Assembly (NCBI GenBank): GCA_963758845.1 | Contig: CAVWWX010000002.1 | Coordinates: 2,356,001 to 2,420,000, forward strand | Direction of reading: 5' to 3' | Origin: JBDTSW01 sp963758845 | GTDB taxonomy: Bacteria > Actinomycetota > Thermoleophilia > Solirubrobacterales > 70-9 | DNA length: 64,000 nucleotides | Shown: positions 25,229 to 33,399 of the stretch, one piece after another | Layout of the letters: each line of letters begins with the position of its first letter | Numbering within the stretch: the first letter of the stretch is position 1 | The notes under the pieces: model-generated | What the model saw: the letters and a program-made list of their open reading frames with translations, nothing else | What the model was told of the DNA's origin: nothing | The model's database searches: none | Made by a program: the position numbers and the translations under genes

Positions 25229-27796
25229 CTACTCGTAGGAGATCGCGCGGATCACGTCGAGGCGGGCGGCTCGGCGCGCAGGGATGATCGAGGCGATCAG
25301 GCCGAGGGCGAGGCCGGCCACGCCCACCCACAGCATCGTCGTCACCGGCGGGCGGTAGGCCACCCCCGGCACGCCGGCCGAGAGCCCTTGAAGCAGGGCG
25401 GCGCCGAGCCCGGCCCCGACAGCGATCCCCAGCAGCGCCCCGATCAGTCCGATCACCAGGCTCTCGTCGGCGATCGACCGCCGGACCTGCCAGCGCGAAG
25501 CGCCGAGCGCCCGCAGCACCCCGATCTCGCGGGTTCGCTCGATCACCGACATCGTGAGCGTGTTGATGATCCCGAACAGGCTCGCGAAGATCGCTACCCC
25601 GACGATCGCGTAGAAGATCCCGAACTGCTCGTTCACCTGCTGCTCGACGTCGGCCTTCAGCTCGTCGTTCGAGAGCACCGAGAGGTTCGAGTAGTCCTTC
25701 GAGACGACCTTCTGGACCTCGCGCCGCAGCGCCGGCCGGGCGTCCTCCGAGGTCGCCTTGAGCGCGAGCTGGGAGTCACCGCTGGTCCCGTAGACGTGCT
25801 CCATGGTGTCGAGCGACATGCCAACCGTCTGACCGCCGAAGACGACCGTCTCGACGATGCCCGCGATGCGCGCCCTGCGGGTGCCGGACGGGCCCTCGAG
25901 TTTGAGGGTGTCGCCGACCGCCAGGTCCCGCTCATCCGAGTAGGCCTTGCCGACCGTCACCTCGCCGTCGGTCATCCGCCGGAACACCTCCTCGCGGGGC
26001 GCCCCCTCGATGTCGGTGGTGTCGACCTTCGCGTAGCGCAGGGGCTCGAAGCCCACCAGGAGCCCGTCCGACTTGGTCTTCCCGCTCGGCCCCGGGAGGT
26101 CGGGGGTGAAGATGAATCGCTCGCGGGCTACTACCGAGGCCTCTGGGATCTTCGCCAGCCGGTCGCGGAGGCTGCCGGCGATCGTCTGCTGGGGGCCCTG
26201 TCCGGGGGCGAAGCCGGTGGGCTGCACGGTCAGGTCGCGGGCGAAGCTGCGGTCGAACTCGTCGGAGATCGTCTTCAGGAAGCTGGCGCCGAGGCTGTTG
26301 ACGGCGACGACGAGGGCGAGGCCGATCATGAGCGCCGTGGCCGTGGCCGCCGTCCTGCCCGGGTCCGAGCGGGCCGCGTCGGCCGCGAGCCGGCCCTCGA
26401 CCGGGAAGACCAGCCGCAGCGGCAGTGACAGCAAGCGGACCAGCGGCCGGATCGCGAACGGCGCCACGAGCGCGATGCCGAAGAAGATCGCGATCGTCCC
26501 CGTCATGCCCGCGGCGGCGACGACCGTGGTTACCTCCTCGGCCGCGCCCAGCCAAAACGCGCCCGCCAAGCCGGCGAGGATCAGGACCAGGCCGAACGCG
26601 GCTCGCCGGGCCCGCAGCCTGGGCCGGAGGCCCTCGGTGCCCAGTACCGCGCGGATCGGCGAGGTCCTCCCCGCCCTGCGCGCGGGATAGAACGCGCCGC
26701 CCACGGCCGTCACCAGGCCGGTCACCACCGCGGCCACCGGGGCGAGCGGGGTCAGGACGAGGTCGCCCACCGGGAAGTCGAGCGAGCGCATCAGCTCGAT
26801 CAGCGCCAGCGCCAGCCCCACGCCCAGCGCCAGGCCAACCGCGGCGCCGATAACTCCCAGGACGACGGCCTCGGTGAGGATCGACGCGGCGATCTTGCCG
26901 CGCGACGCGCCCAGCGTCCGCAGCATGCCGATCTCCCGCGTGCGCTGGAAGACGCTCATGTTGAAGGAGTTGAAGATCAGGAAGCCCCCGACGAAGAGGG
27001 CCATCGCGGCGAAGAAGTAGAGGATCGCGTTGAACGCCTGGAGCTGGGATTCCACGTCGTCGCTCTTCTCCTGCGGCGTGTCAACGACGACGCCTCCGGG
27101 CAGGCGGTTTCGCAGCCGCCGCTGCACCTCGTCCACCCGCGACTCGCCGCCGGAGACCACGACGTTGATCTCGTCCAGGCGCCCCGGCTTGTCCATGACG
27201 TCGCGGGCCTCCCGCAGCGGCATGGCAGCGAAGCCCTGGCCGCCGAAGTCGAGTCCGGTGGAGAACGCGAACAGCCCGACGACGTCGAAGCGCTTCTCGC
27301 CGTCCGGCGTGGCAAGGCGGATCCGGTCGCCCACCTGGACGTCCTGCGCGGAGGCCCAGCTCTCCTGCAGCGCGATCTCCAGCCCCCTCCGGGGCTCGCG
27401 TCCCGCGACCGTCTCGGACCCGGTCAGGTCGTCGGCCCTGGGGTCCTGGCCGGCCACGTTCAGCTGCTTGTCGCCGTCGGGGGAGGCCAGCCCGTTCTCG
27501 CCGATCAGCGTGAACACGCTCAGCACGTTCCCGGCGGCGTCCTCGACGCCCGGGGCGCGGGCAACGCGGTCGAACGTGGAGGCTCGCAGCGAGTCCTCGC
27601 CGCTTCCGGAGACGACGAGGTCGGTCTCGCCGTAGACCGAGTCGAACAGGTCCGTGAACGTCCTGTTGATCGTGGCCGCGAGCAGCAGGACGCCGAGGAT
27701 CATGCCGACGCCCAGCACGATGCCGGCGGCCGTCAGCAGCGCCCGGGCGCGGCGAGCGCGCACGCGCCGCAGCGCCAGGCCCGAGAACGAGCGCAC
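25229..27796 (-). CDS. FtsX-like ABC transporter permease with two FtsX domains
   Basis: An 855-residue MacB/LolCE-type permease. An N-terminal helix (residues 15-40) is followed by a large extracytoplasmic MacB_PCD domain, three helices (first FtsX domain, with the FQRTREIGMLRTLGASRGKI coupling loop), a repeat of the same plan, and a C-terminal FtsX domain (IERTREIGVLRALGASRWQV). Such proteins do not carry substrate through the membrane; they transmit force to extract lipoproteins, toxins or envelope factors. Stop is 10 bases after the small gene on the same strand; the partner ATPase lies 3 bases upstream. Confidence 0.88.
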   Translation of the reverse strand: MRSFSGLALRRVRARRARALLTAAGIVLGVGMILGVLLLAATINRTFTDLFDSVYGETDLVVSGSGEDSLRASTFDRVARAPGVEDAAGNVLSVFTLIGENGLASPDGDKQLNVAGQDPRADDLTGSETVAGREPRRGLEIALQESWASAQDVQVGDRIRLATPDGEKRFDVVGLFAFSTGLDFGGQGFAAMPLREARDVMDKPGRLDEINVVVSGGESRVDEVQRRLRNRLPGGVVVDTPQEKSDDVESQLQAFNAILYFFAAMALFVGGFLIFNSFNMSVFQRTREIGMLRTLGASRGKIAASILTEAVVLGVIGAAVGLALGVGLALALIELMRSLDFPVGDLVLTPLAPVAAVVTGLVTAVGGAFYPARRAGRTSPIRAVLGTEGLRPRLRARRAAFGLVLILAGLAGAFWLGAAEEVTTVVAAAGMTGTIAIFFGIALVAPFAIRPLVRLLSLPLRLVFPVEGRLAADAARSDPGRTAATATALMIGLALVVAVNSLGASFLKTISDEFDRSFARDLTVQPTGFAPGQGPQQTIAGSLRDRLAKIPEASVVARERFIFTPDLPGPSGKTKSDGLLVGFEPLRYAKVDTTDIEGAPREEVFRRMTDGEVTVGKAYSDERDLAVGDTLKLEGPSGTRRARIAGIVETVVFGGQTVGMSLDTMEHVYGTSGDSQLALKATSEDARPALRREVQKVVSKDYSNLSVLSNDELKADVEQQVNEQFGIFYAIVGVAIFASLFGIINTLTMSVIERTREIGVLRALGASRWQVRRSIADESLVIGLIGALLGIAVGAGLGAALLQGLSAGVPGVAYRPPVTTMLWVGVAGLALGLIASIIPARRAARLDVIRAISYE

Positions 27797-27799
27797 CGC

Positions 27800-28567
<768 letters not shown>

Positions 28568-28608
28568 TCTGACGAGGCGGCGCCATGGGCCCTAGGATCG
28601 GAGCTGCC

Positions 28609-29676
28609 ATGCGGACCGATCTGACCGAGCTGCTCGGCATCGAGATCCCGGTGATCCAGGCGCCGATGGCGGGCGCGGCCACCCCGGAGCTCGCGGCCGC
28701 GGTGAGCGCCGCTGGGGCGCTGGGCTCGCTGGGCTCGGCGACCCTGACGCCCGACGAGCTGCTCGCGCAGGCGCAGGCGGTGCGGGACTCGACCGACCGG
28801 CCCTTCAACGTCAACTTCTTCTGCCACCCCGCGCCCGAGCTCGATGCGCCCGCCGTCGCCCGGGCCCGCGAGCGCCTTGGCGACCTCTACCTCGAGTTCG
28901 ATCTGGGTGAGCCGCCCGTACCCTCGATCCCGCCGATCGCTTTCGACGAGGCGCGCCTCGAGGCGCTGCTCGAGATCCGGCCGGCCGTCGCCAGCTTTCA
29001 TTTCGGCCTGCCGGCGGAAACGGCGGTTCGGGCCGTTCGCGGCGCCGGCTGCATCGTGCTCTCCAGCGCGACCACGGTCGCGGAGGCCCGCTTCCTCGCC
29101 GAGAGCGGCGCCGACGCGGTGATTGCCCAGGGCGCCGAGGCTGGCGGCCATCGCGGCAGCTTCCTCGTGGATGGCGACGACGGACCGATTGGCACCCTCG
29201 CACTGGTTCCCCAGGTCGTCGACGCCGTCGACGCGCCGGTTGTCGCGGCCGGCGGCATCGCCGACGGCAGAGGCCTTGCGGCCGCGCTTGCCCTCGGCGC
29301 CGGCGGAGCTCAGATCGGCACCGCGTTCCTCGCCTCCCCCGAGGCCGCAACCCACCCCTTGCACCGAGCGGCGCTGAAGGCCGCACGGGCCGAGGACACC
29401 GTGATCACACGGGCGTTCTCCGGACGCCCCGCTCGCGCTGTTCGAAATCGCGCGACCGACGAGGCCGGCGAGGAGCCGCTCTCGTTCCCGGCGCAGCTTT
29501 CCCTCTCGCGTCCGCTGGCCGCCGCCGCCGCCGAACGTGAGTCGGGAGAGTTCCTCTCGATGTGGGCCGGCCAGGGCGCGGCGCTCGCCGTCGAGCTACC
29601 CGCAGCGGAGCTGCTCGAACGCTTGGTCGCCGGGGCGGAGCGCGCGCTGACCACCGCGCGGCCGCCTCGTCCGTGA
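28609..29676 (+). CDS. Nitronate monooxygenase family flavoprotein
   Basis: A 355-residue FMN-binding TIM-barrel enzyme. The N-terminus IPVIQAPMAGAATPELAAAV and GADAVIAQGAEAGGHRGSF, then PVVAAGGIADGRGLAAALALGA for phosphate binding, are hallmarks of nitronate monooxygenases (formerly 2-nitropropane dioxygenases), which detoxify alkyl nitronates. ATG 28609 is preferred: GGAG lies 5 bases upstream and the homology begins immediately, whereas an ATG at 28585 lies before a TAGGAT -10-like element. Followed by the Ser/Gly-repeat protein after 12 bases. Confidence 0.88.
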   Translation: MRTDLTELLGIEIPVIQAPMAGAATPELAAAVSAAGALGSLGSATLTPDELLAQAQAVRDSTDRPFNVNFFCHPAPELDAPAVARARERLGDLYLEFDLGEPPVPSIPPIAFDEARLEALLEIRPAVASFHFGLPAETAVRAVRGAGCIVLSSATTVAEARFLAESGADAVIAQGAEAGGHRGSFLVDGDDGPIGTLALVPQVVDAVDAPVVAAGGIADGRGLAAALALGAGGAQIGTAFLASPEAATHPLHRAALKAARAEDTVITRAFSGRPARAVRNRATDEAGEEPLSFPAQLSLSRPLAAAAAERESGEFLSMWAGQGAALAVELPAAELLERLVAGAERALTTARPPRP

Positions 29677-29688
29677 GAGGATCGAAGC

Positions 29689-30003
29689 GTGTCCGAGTCC
29701 CCCCTGTCGCTCTGGTCCGAGGACTCGATCCTGTCGATCGCGTCGAAGGGATCGCTGCTCTCGATCGGGTCGGTGGGCTCGGTGCTCTCGATCGGCTCGA
29801 TCGGCTCGGCGGCATCCGCGTTGTCCGTCGGCTCGGCTGCGTCGGCCGGGTCCGCGCTCTCGGCCGCGTCGTTCGGGTCGGTGCTCTCCGCGGCGGAGTC
29901 GCGGGCGATCCTGGGAAAGCCGGCGCCCCAGGCGGCGCTTCAGGCGGCGGGCGTGATCCTGGTCGCGGCGGGGCTGGCGGTCGCCCTGGCCGGGCGCCGC
30001 TAG
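29689..30003 (+). CDS. Small Ser/Gly-rich repeat protein with C-terminal membrane helix
   Basis: A 104-residue protein of unknown function. Residues 12-68 are built from a degenerate repeat, clearest as the 9-residue units GSLLSIGSV and GSVLSIGSI, continuing as SAASALSVGS and SFGSVLSAA. Nearly every third residue is small and hydrophobic residues recur at fixed spacing, as expected for a narrow beta-solenoid or a packed amyloid-like fold. Residues 80-102 form one membrane helix ending GRR, so the repeat part is probably displayed from the membrane. GTG start with AGAGG 8 bases upstream. It is downstream of the nitronate monooxygenase and probably co-transcribed. Confidence 0.7.
   Translation: MSESPLSLWSEDSILSIASKGSLLSIGSVGSVLSIGSIGSAASALSVGSAASAGSALSAASFGSVLSAAESRAILGKPAPQAALQAAGVILVAAGLAVALAGRR
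29722..29892 (+). repeat. In-gene degenerate 27-base repeats of the Ser/Gly protein
   Basis: The DNA repeats CTCTCGATCGG with surrounding TCG/GGC codons at 27-base spacing, encoding the SxLSIGS units. The units have drifted in the third half, so this is coding repetition rather than a recent tandem duplication. Confidence 0.6.
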
Positions 30004-30010
30004 CGGGCGT

Positions 30011-31039
30011 CTACTCCGACCGGCCCAGCGCGTCCTTCAGCCGGTCGATCATGTCGATCGGCGCCGGATCCACCCCGCGTCCCGCCGCGAGATGCAGCGA
30101 GACCAGGTCGCCCAGCATCACGCCCCAGAGCATCCGGGCCGTGCGGTTGGGGCCCTCGGTCTCGATCCTCAGGACCGCCTGTGCCGCCGGCTCGATCAGC
30201 TTCGCCGTCAGCTCGGCGCGCTGGCGCTCGCGCGGATGCTGGTCGGCGTCCTCCAGGAAGACCGCTGCCATCTGGGCCGAGGGGTGCGCGGGGTCCCAGG
30301 CGACGATTTCGTTGTGGTCCAGCTCGGGCAGCTCGTGCGTGAACGCGTGCTGCTTTGCGTTCTCGTTGATCTGGGTCTTCCAGCGATAGGCGACCGGGAT
30401 CGTCACGTCGCATCCGTAGATCAGCGGGACGGCGCCCTGAAGCGCCTCGGCGATCTCGGCCGAGCGGGCGACGATCGCGCCCGTCTGCTCCGAGAGCCAG
30501 GCGGCTGCCGCGTCGATCTCGGTGCGGATCCCGTCGGCGGCCCCGATCGTCGCCGCCACCTCGGCCGCGATTGCGAACATGTAGCCAACGGCGCCCCGAG
30601 GCTGAAGGCCAGACGGGATGCCGATCACGGGGACCCCCTCAGCGCGGGCGGCCTCGGCGAGCGCGCCGCCAATCGTTGCGACGATCCGGCGGGCGCCCAG
30701 CGCCTCGGCCGCCGCGAAGCACGCGAGCGTCTCCTCGGTGTTGCCCGAGTAGCTCATGCACAGGATCGCTGCCTCGGGCGTGTTCCAGGAGGCCAGCTCG
30801 TAGTCGCGAACGATGTCGATCGGCCGCGACAGCCGGTCGCCGATCGCGGCCGAGGCCAGGCTGCCGCCGATCCCGGAGCCGCCCATTCCGCAGACCACGA
30901 GCGCGCTTGCCTCGAACTGATCGATCGCCGCGGTCTCGACCCGCCACAGCGCGTCGCCGAGCTGTTCGGGCAGCCCGAGGACGTCGCCGAGCTGGTCGGA
31001 GCCGTCCACGGCGCGGATCGCGTCGAGTGGGTCGCTCAT
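30011..31039 (-). CDS. Bifunctional phosphoglucose/phosphomannose isomerase family protein
   Basis: A 342-residue SIS-domain isomerase. VVCGMGGSGIGGSLASAAI begins the sugar-phosphate-binding SIS domain, CMSYSGNTEETL contributes the phosphate loop, and the C-terminal half (KTQINENAKQHAFTHELPEL) is typical of the PGI/PMI clade with a catalytic His in HELPELDHNE. It interconverts fructose-6-phosphate with glucose-6- or mannose-6-phosphate. Its ATG overlaps the nucleotidyltransferase stop (ATGA), placing it at the end of a sugar-nucleotide operon where it could supply mannose phosphate. Confidence 0.88.
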   Translation of the reverse strand: MSDPLDAIRAVDGSDQLGDVLGLPEQLGDALWRVETAAIDQFEASALVVCGMGGSGIGGSLASAAIGDRLSRPIDIVRDYELASWNTPEAAILCMSYSGNTEETLACFAAAEALGARRIVATIGGALAEAARAEGVPVIGIPSGLQPRGAVGYMFAIAAEVAATIGAADGIRTEIDAAAAWLSEQTGAIVARSAEIAEALQGAVPLIYGCDVTIPVAYRWKTQINENAKQHAFTHELPELDHNEIVAWDPAHPSAQMAAVFLEDADQHPRERQRAELTAKLIEPAAQAVLRIETEGPNRTARMLWGVMLGDLVSLHLAAGRGVDPAPIDMIDRLKDALGRSE

Positions 31040-32079
31040 GGGGCGCCCTCCTCGCCGGGCGCGATGCGGGCGTCGCCGTGGATCGTGGTGCCGGCGGCGA
31101 TCCGGGCGCCATCGCCGATCACCGCGCCGGCCTCGACGGTGGCGCGGGCGCCGACCTCCACCGACCGGGCCAGGATCGCACCGTCGATCCGCGCGCCCGC
31201 CCCCACGACGCAGCCGGAGTCCAGCACCGAGCCGCTGACGGCGGCGCCGGCCTCAACGCTGGAATCGTGGCCGATCACCGCCCGCGGGCCGATCACGGCC
31301 GAGGCGTCGATGACGCAGTCCTCCTCGATCAGGATCGCGGCCGAATCCGGGTCGACGACGACGTCCGTCGCGACGCGGCGCTCGAGGATGTCCCAGCTCG
31401 CCTGCAGGTAGCGCTCGGGTGTGCCGATGTCCATCCAGTAGCCATCGAGGCGGTGACCGTACAGGCCCTTGCCGACCAGCCGCGGGAACACCTCGCGCTC
31501 GATCGAGACGGCGCGGCCCTCTCCGATCAGGTCGAGGACGCTCGGCTCCAGCACGTAGGCGCCGGCGCTGATCAGGTCCGTGGTGATCTCGGCGGCGTCG
31601 GGCTTCTCGAGGAACTCGGTGACCGCGCCGTCGTCGTCGGTTACCACCAGCCCGTAGGAGCTGGGGTCGGCCACCGGATAGAGCGCCAGCGTGCCGGTCG
31701 CCCCGGTTCGCTCGTGGGCAGCGATCAGGGAGGTGAGGTCGAGGTCGGTCAGCACGTCGCCGTTCAGCACCAGGAAGCGGTCGTCGAGATCCACCTCCGC
31801 GGCGACGAGCCGGATCGGGCCGGCGGTGCCGAGCGGCTCGGGCTCCTCCACGTAGCGGATCGACGGTCCTCCCGGCACGGGCTCGCCCAGCGCCTCGCGC
31901 AGCAACGCCGCCCGGAAGCCGCAGGCCACCACGATCTCGGTGACGCCGTGGCGGGCGAGCCAGTCGACCATGAAGCGGATGAACGGCCTGTCCACCAGGC
32001 GCAGCGCCGGCTTGGGCCTGGTCACGGTCAGCGGTCGGAGCCGGGTTCCTTCACCCCCGACGAGGACGATTGCCTGCAT
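31036..32079 (-). CDS. Sugar nucleotidyltransferase with left-handed beta-helix
   Basis: A 347-residue NDP-sugar synthase. The signature VGGEGTRLRPLTVTRPKPAL contains the nucleotide loop and catalytic Lys; LNGDVLTD and GYWMDIGTPERYL hold the metal and sugar contacts. Hexapeptide repeats (IGPRAVIGHDSSVEAGAAVS) form the C-terminal helix. Similar in plan to the 22469-23470 enzyme but clearly a different paralogue. Placed between ugd and the phosphosugar isomerase, it probably makes GDP-mannose or a glucose/mannose nucleotide for surface glycan. Confidence 0.88.
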   Translation of the reverse strand: MQAIVLVGGEGTRLRPLTVTRPKPALRLVDRPFIRFMVDWLARHGVTEIVVACGFRAALLREALGEPVPGGPSIRYVEEPEPLGTAGPIRLVAAEVDLDDRFLVLNGDVLTDLDLTSLIAAHERTGATGTLALYPVADPSSYGLVVTDDDGAVTEFLEKPDAAEITTDLISAGAYVLEPSVLDLIGEGRAVSIEREVFPRLVGKGLYGHRLDGYWMDIGTPERYLQASWDILERRVATDVVVDPDSAAILIEEDCVIDASAVIGPRAVIGHDSSVEAGAAVSGSVLDSGCVVGAGARIDGAILARSVEVGARATVEAGAVIGDGARIAAGTTIHGDARIAPGEEGAP

Positions 32080-32084
32080 GCTCG

Positions 32085-33368
32085 TCAGGCCGGGCGGCCG
32101 ATTCCCTCGTACGTGAAGCCGGCGCTGCGAAGCGCGTCCGGGTCGAGGAAGTTGCGCCCGTCGACCAGCAGCGGGGTCGCCATGCGGCCGGCGAGCGACG
32201 CCCAGTCAAGCTCGGCGAACTCGGCCCACTCGGTGACGAGGATCGCGGCGTCGGCACCGTCGAGCGCCTCGGTGGCGGAGGCGGCGAACTCGACATCGGA
32301 CAGCACCTCGCGCGCCCGGGCTTCGGCCACCGGGTCGTAGGCGGCCACCGTCGCCCCCTCGCCCTGGAGCCGGGCCGAGAGCACCAGGCTGGACGCCTCG
32401 CGCATGTCGTCGGTGTTCGGCTTGAACGCCAGCCCCAGCAGCGCGATCCGCTTGCCGGCCAGCGATCCGAGATGCTTCTCCAGCTTCTTCAAGACCCGGC
32501 GCTTCTGCAGCTCGTTCACCTCGATCACGGAGGTCAGGAGCTGGAAGTGGTAGCCGGTGTTGCCGGCGAGCTGCTTCAGCGCCGTGGTGTCCTTTGGAAA
32601 GCACGAGCCCCCGAAGCCAAGTCCCGCCTGGAGGAACGACGGGCCGATCCGCTTGTCGAGGCCCATGCCGCGGGCGACCTCGGTCACGTCGGCCCCGACC
32701 TCCTCCGAGACGTTCGCGATCTCGTTGATGAACGAGATCTTCGTGGCGAGGAAGGCGTTCGAGGCGAGCTTGATCATCTCCGCCGATGCGACGTCGGTGC
32801 GGACCACCTCGCCGCCGAGCGGGCGGTAGAGGTCCTCGACGGCGGCGGCCGCCCATTCGTCTCTGTCGTCGGCGCCGATCACGACGCGATCCGGGTGCAG
32901 GAAGTCCTGGACCGCCGAGCCCTCCTTCAGGAACTCCGGGCACGCGACGTAGGCGAGCGAGGGATGCTCGCGCCGGATCGCGGCGCCGGTGCCGGCAGGC
33001 ACCGTGGACTTCATCACCAGGGCGTGGTCGCCCTCGTCGGCGAGGCTGGCGACCACGGCGTTGACCCGGCTGAGGTCCGCGTCGCCGGAATAGGTCGGGG
33101 GGGTGTCGACGCAGCAGAAGAGCAACCGGCAGCGCTCGAGCGCCTCGTCCATGGAGGTGGTGAACGCAAGGCGCTCGCCGTTTCGCTCGAGGAGCCCGGC
33201 GATGCCGGGCTCGTGCATGGTCAACTCGCCGGCCCGGAGCGCGTTCACCTTGCCCTCGTGGACGTCCATCGCGACCACGTCGTGGCCCTGGTCCGCGAAG
33301 CAGGCGGCGGTGACCAGGCCGACCCAGCCGACGCCAATCACTCCTATGCCATCTCGCTTCTCGGTCAT
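32085..33368 (-). CDS. ugd: UDP-glucose 6-dehydrogenase
   Basis: A 427-residue NAD-dependent dehydrogenase that oxidises UDP-glucose to UDP-glucuronate. Rossmann loop IGVIGVGWVGLVTAACFA, central helix KISFINEIANV, catalytic Cys in GFGGSCFPKDTTAL and C-terminal domain GLAFKPNTDDMREASSL are all present. It follows the LCP gene by 31 bases on the same strand. UDP-glucuronate would feed teichuronic-acid-like or exopolysaccharide synthesis, matching the attachment enzyme upstream. UDP-mannosaminuronate dehydrogenases are relatives, but the sequence fits UGD. Confidence 0.92.
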   Translation of the reverse strand: MTEKRDGIGVIGVGWVGLVTAACFADQGHDVVAMDVHEGKVNALRAGELTMHEPGIAGLLERNGERLAFTTSMDEALERCRLLFCCVDTPPTYSGDADLSRVNAVVASLADEGDHALVMKSTVPAGTGAAIRREHPSLAYVACPEFLKEGSAVQDFLHPDRVVIGADDRDEWAAAAVEDLYRPLGGEVVRTDVASAEMIKLASNAFLATKISFINEIANVSEEVGADVTEVARGMGLDKRIGPSFLQAGLGFGGSCFPKDTTALKQLAGNTGYHFQLLTSVIEVNELQKRRVLKKLEKHLGSLAGKRIALLGLAFKPNTDDMREASSLVLSARLQGEGATVAAYDPVAEARAREVLSDVEFAASATEALDGADAAILVTEWAEFAELDWASLAGRMATPLLVDGRNFLDPDALRSAGFTYEGIGRPA

Positions 33369-33399
33369 CGTGCTCCCGGAATCGGGGGCGGGAGGGTAC

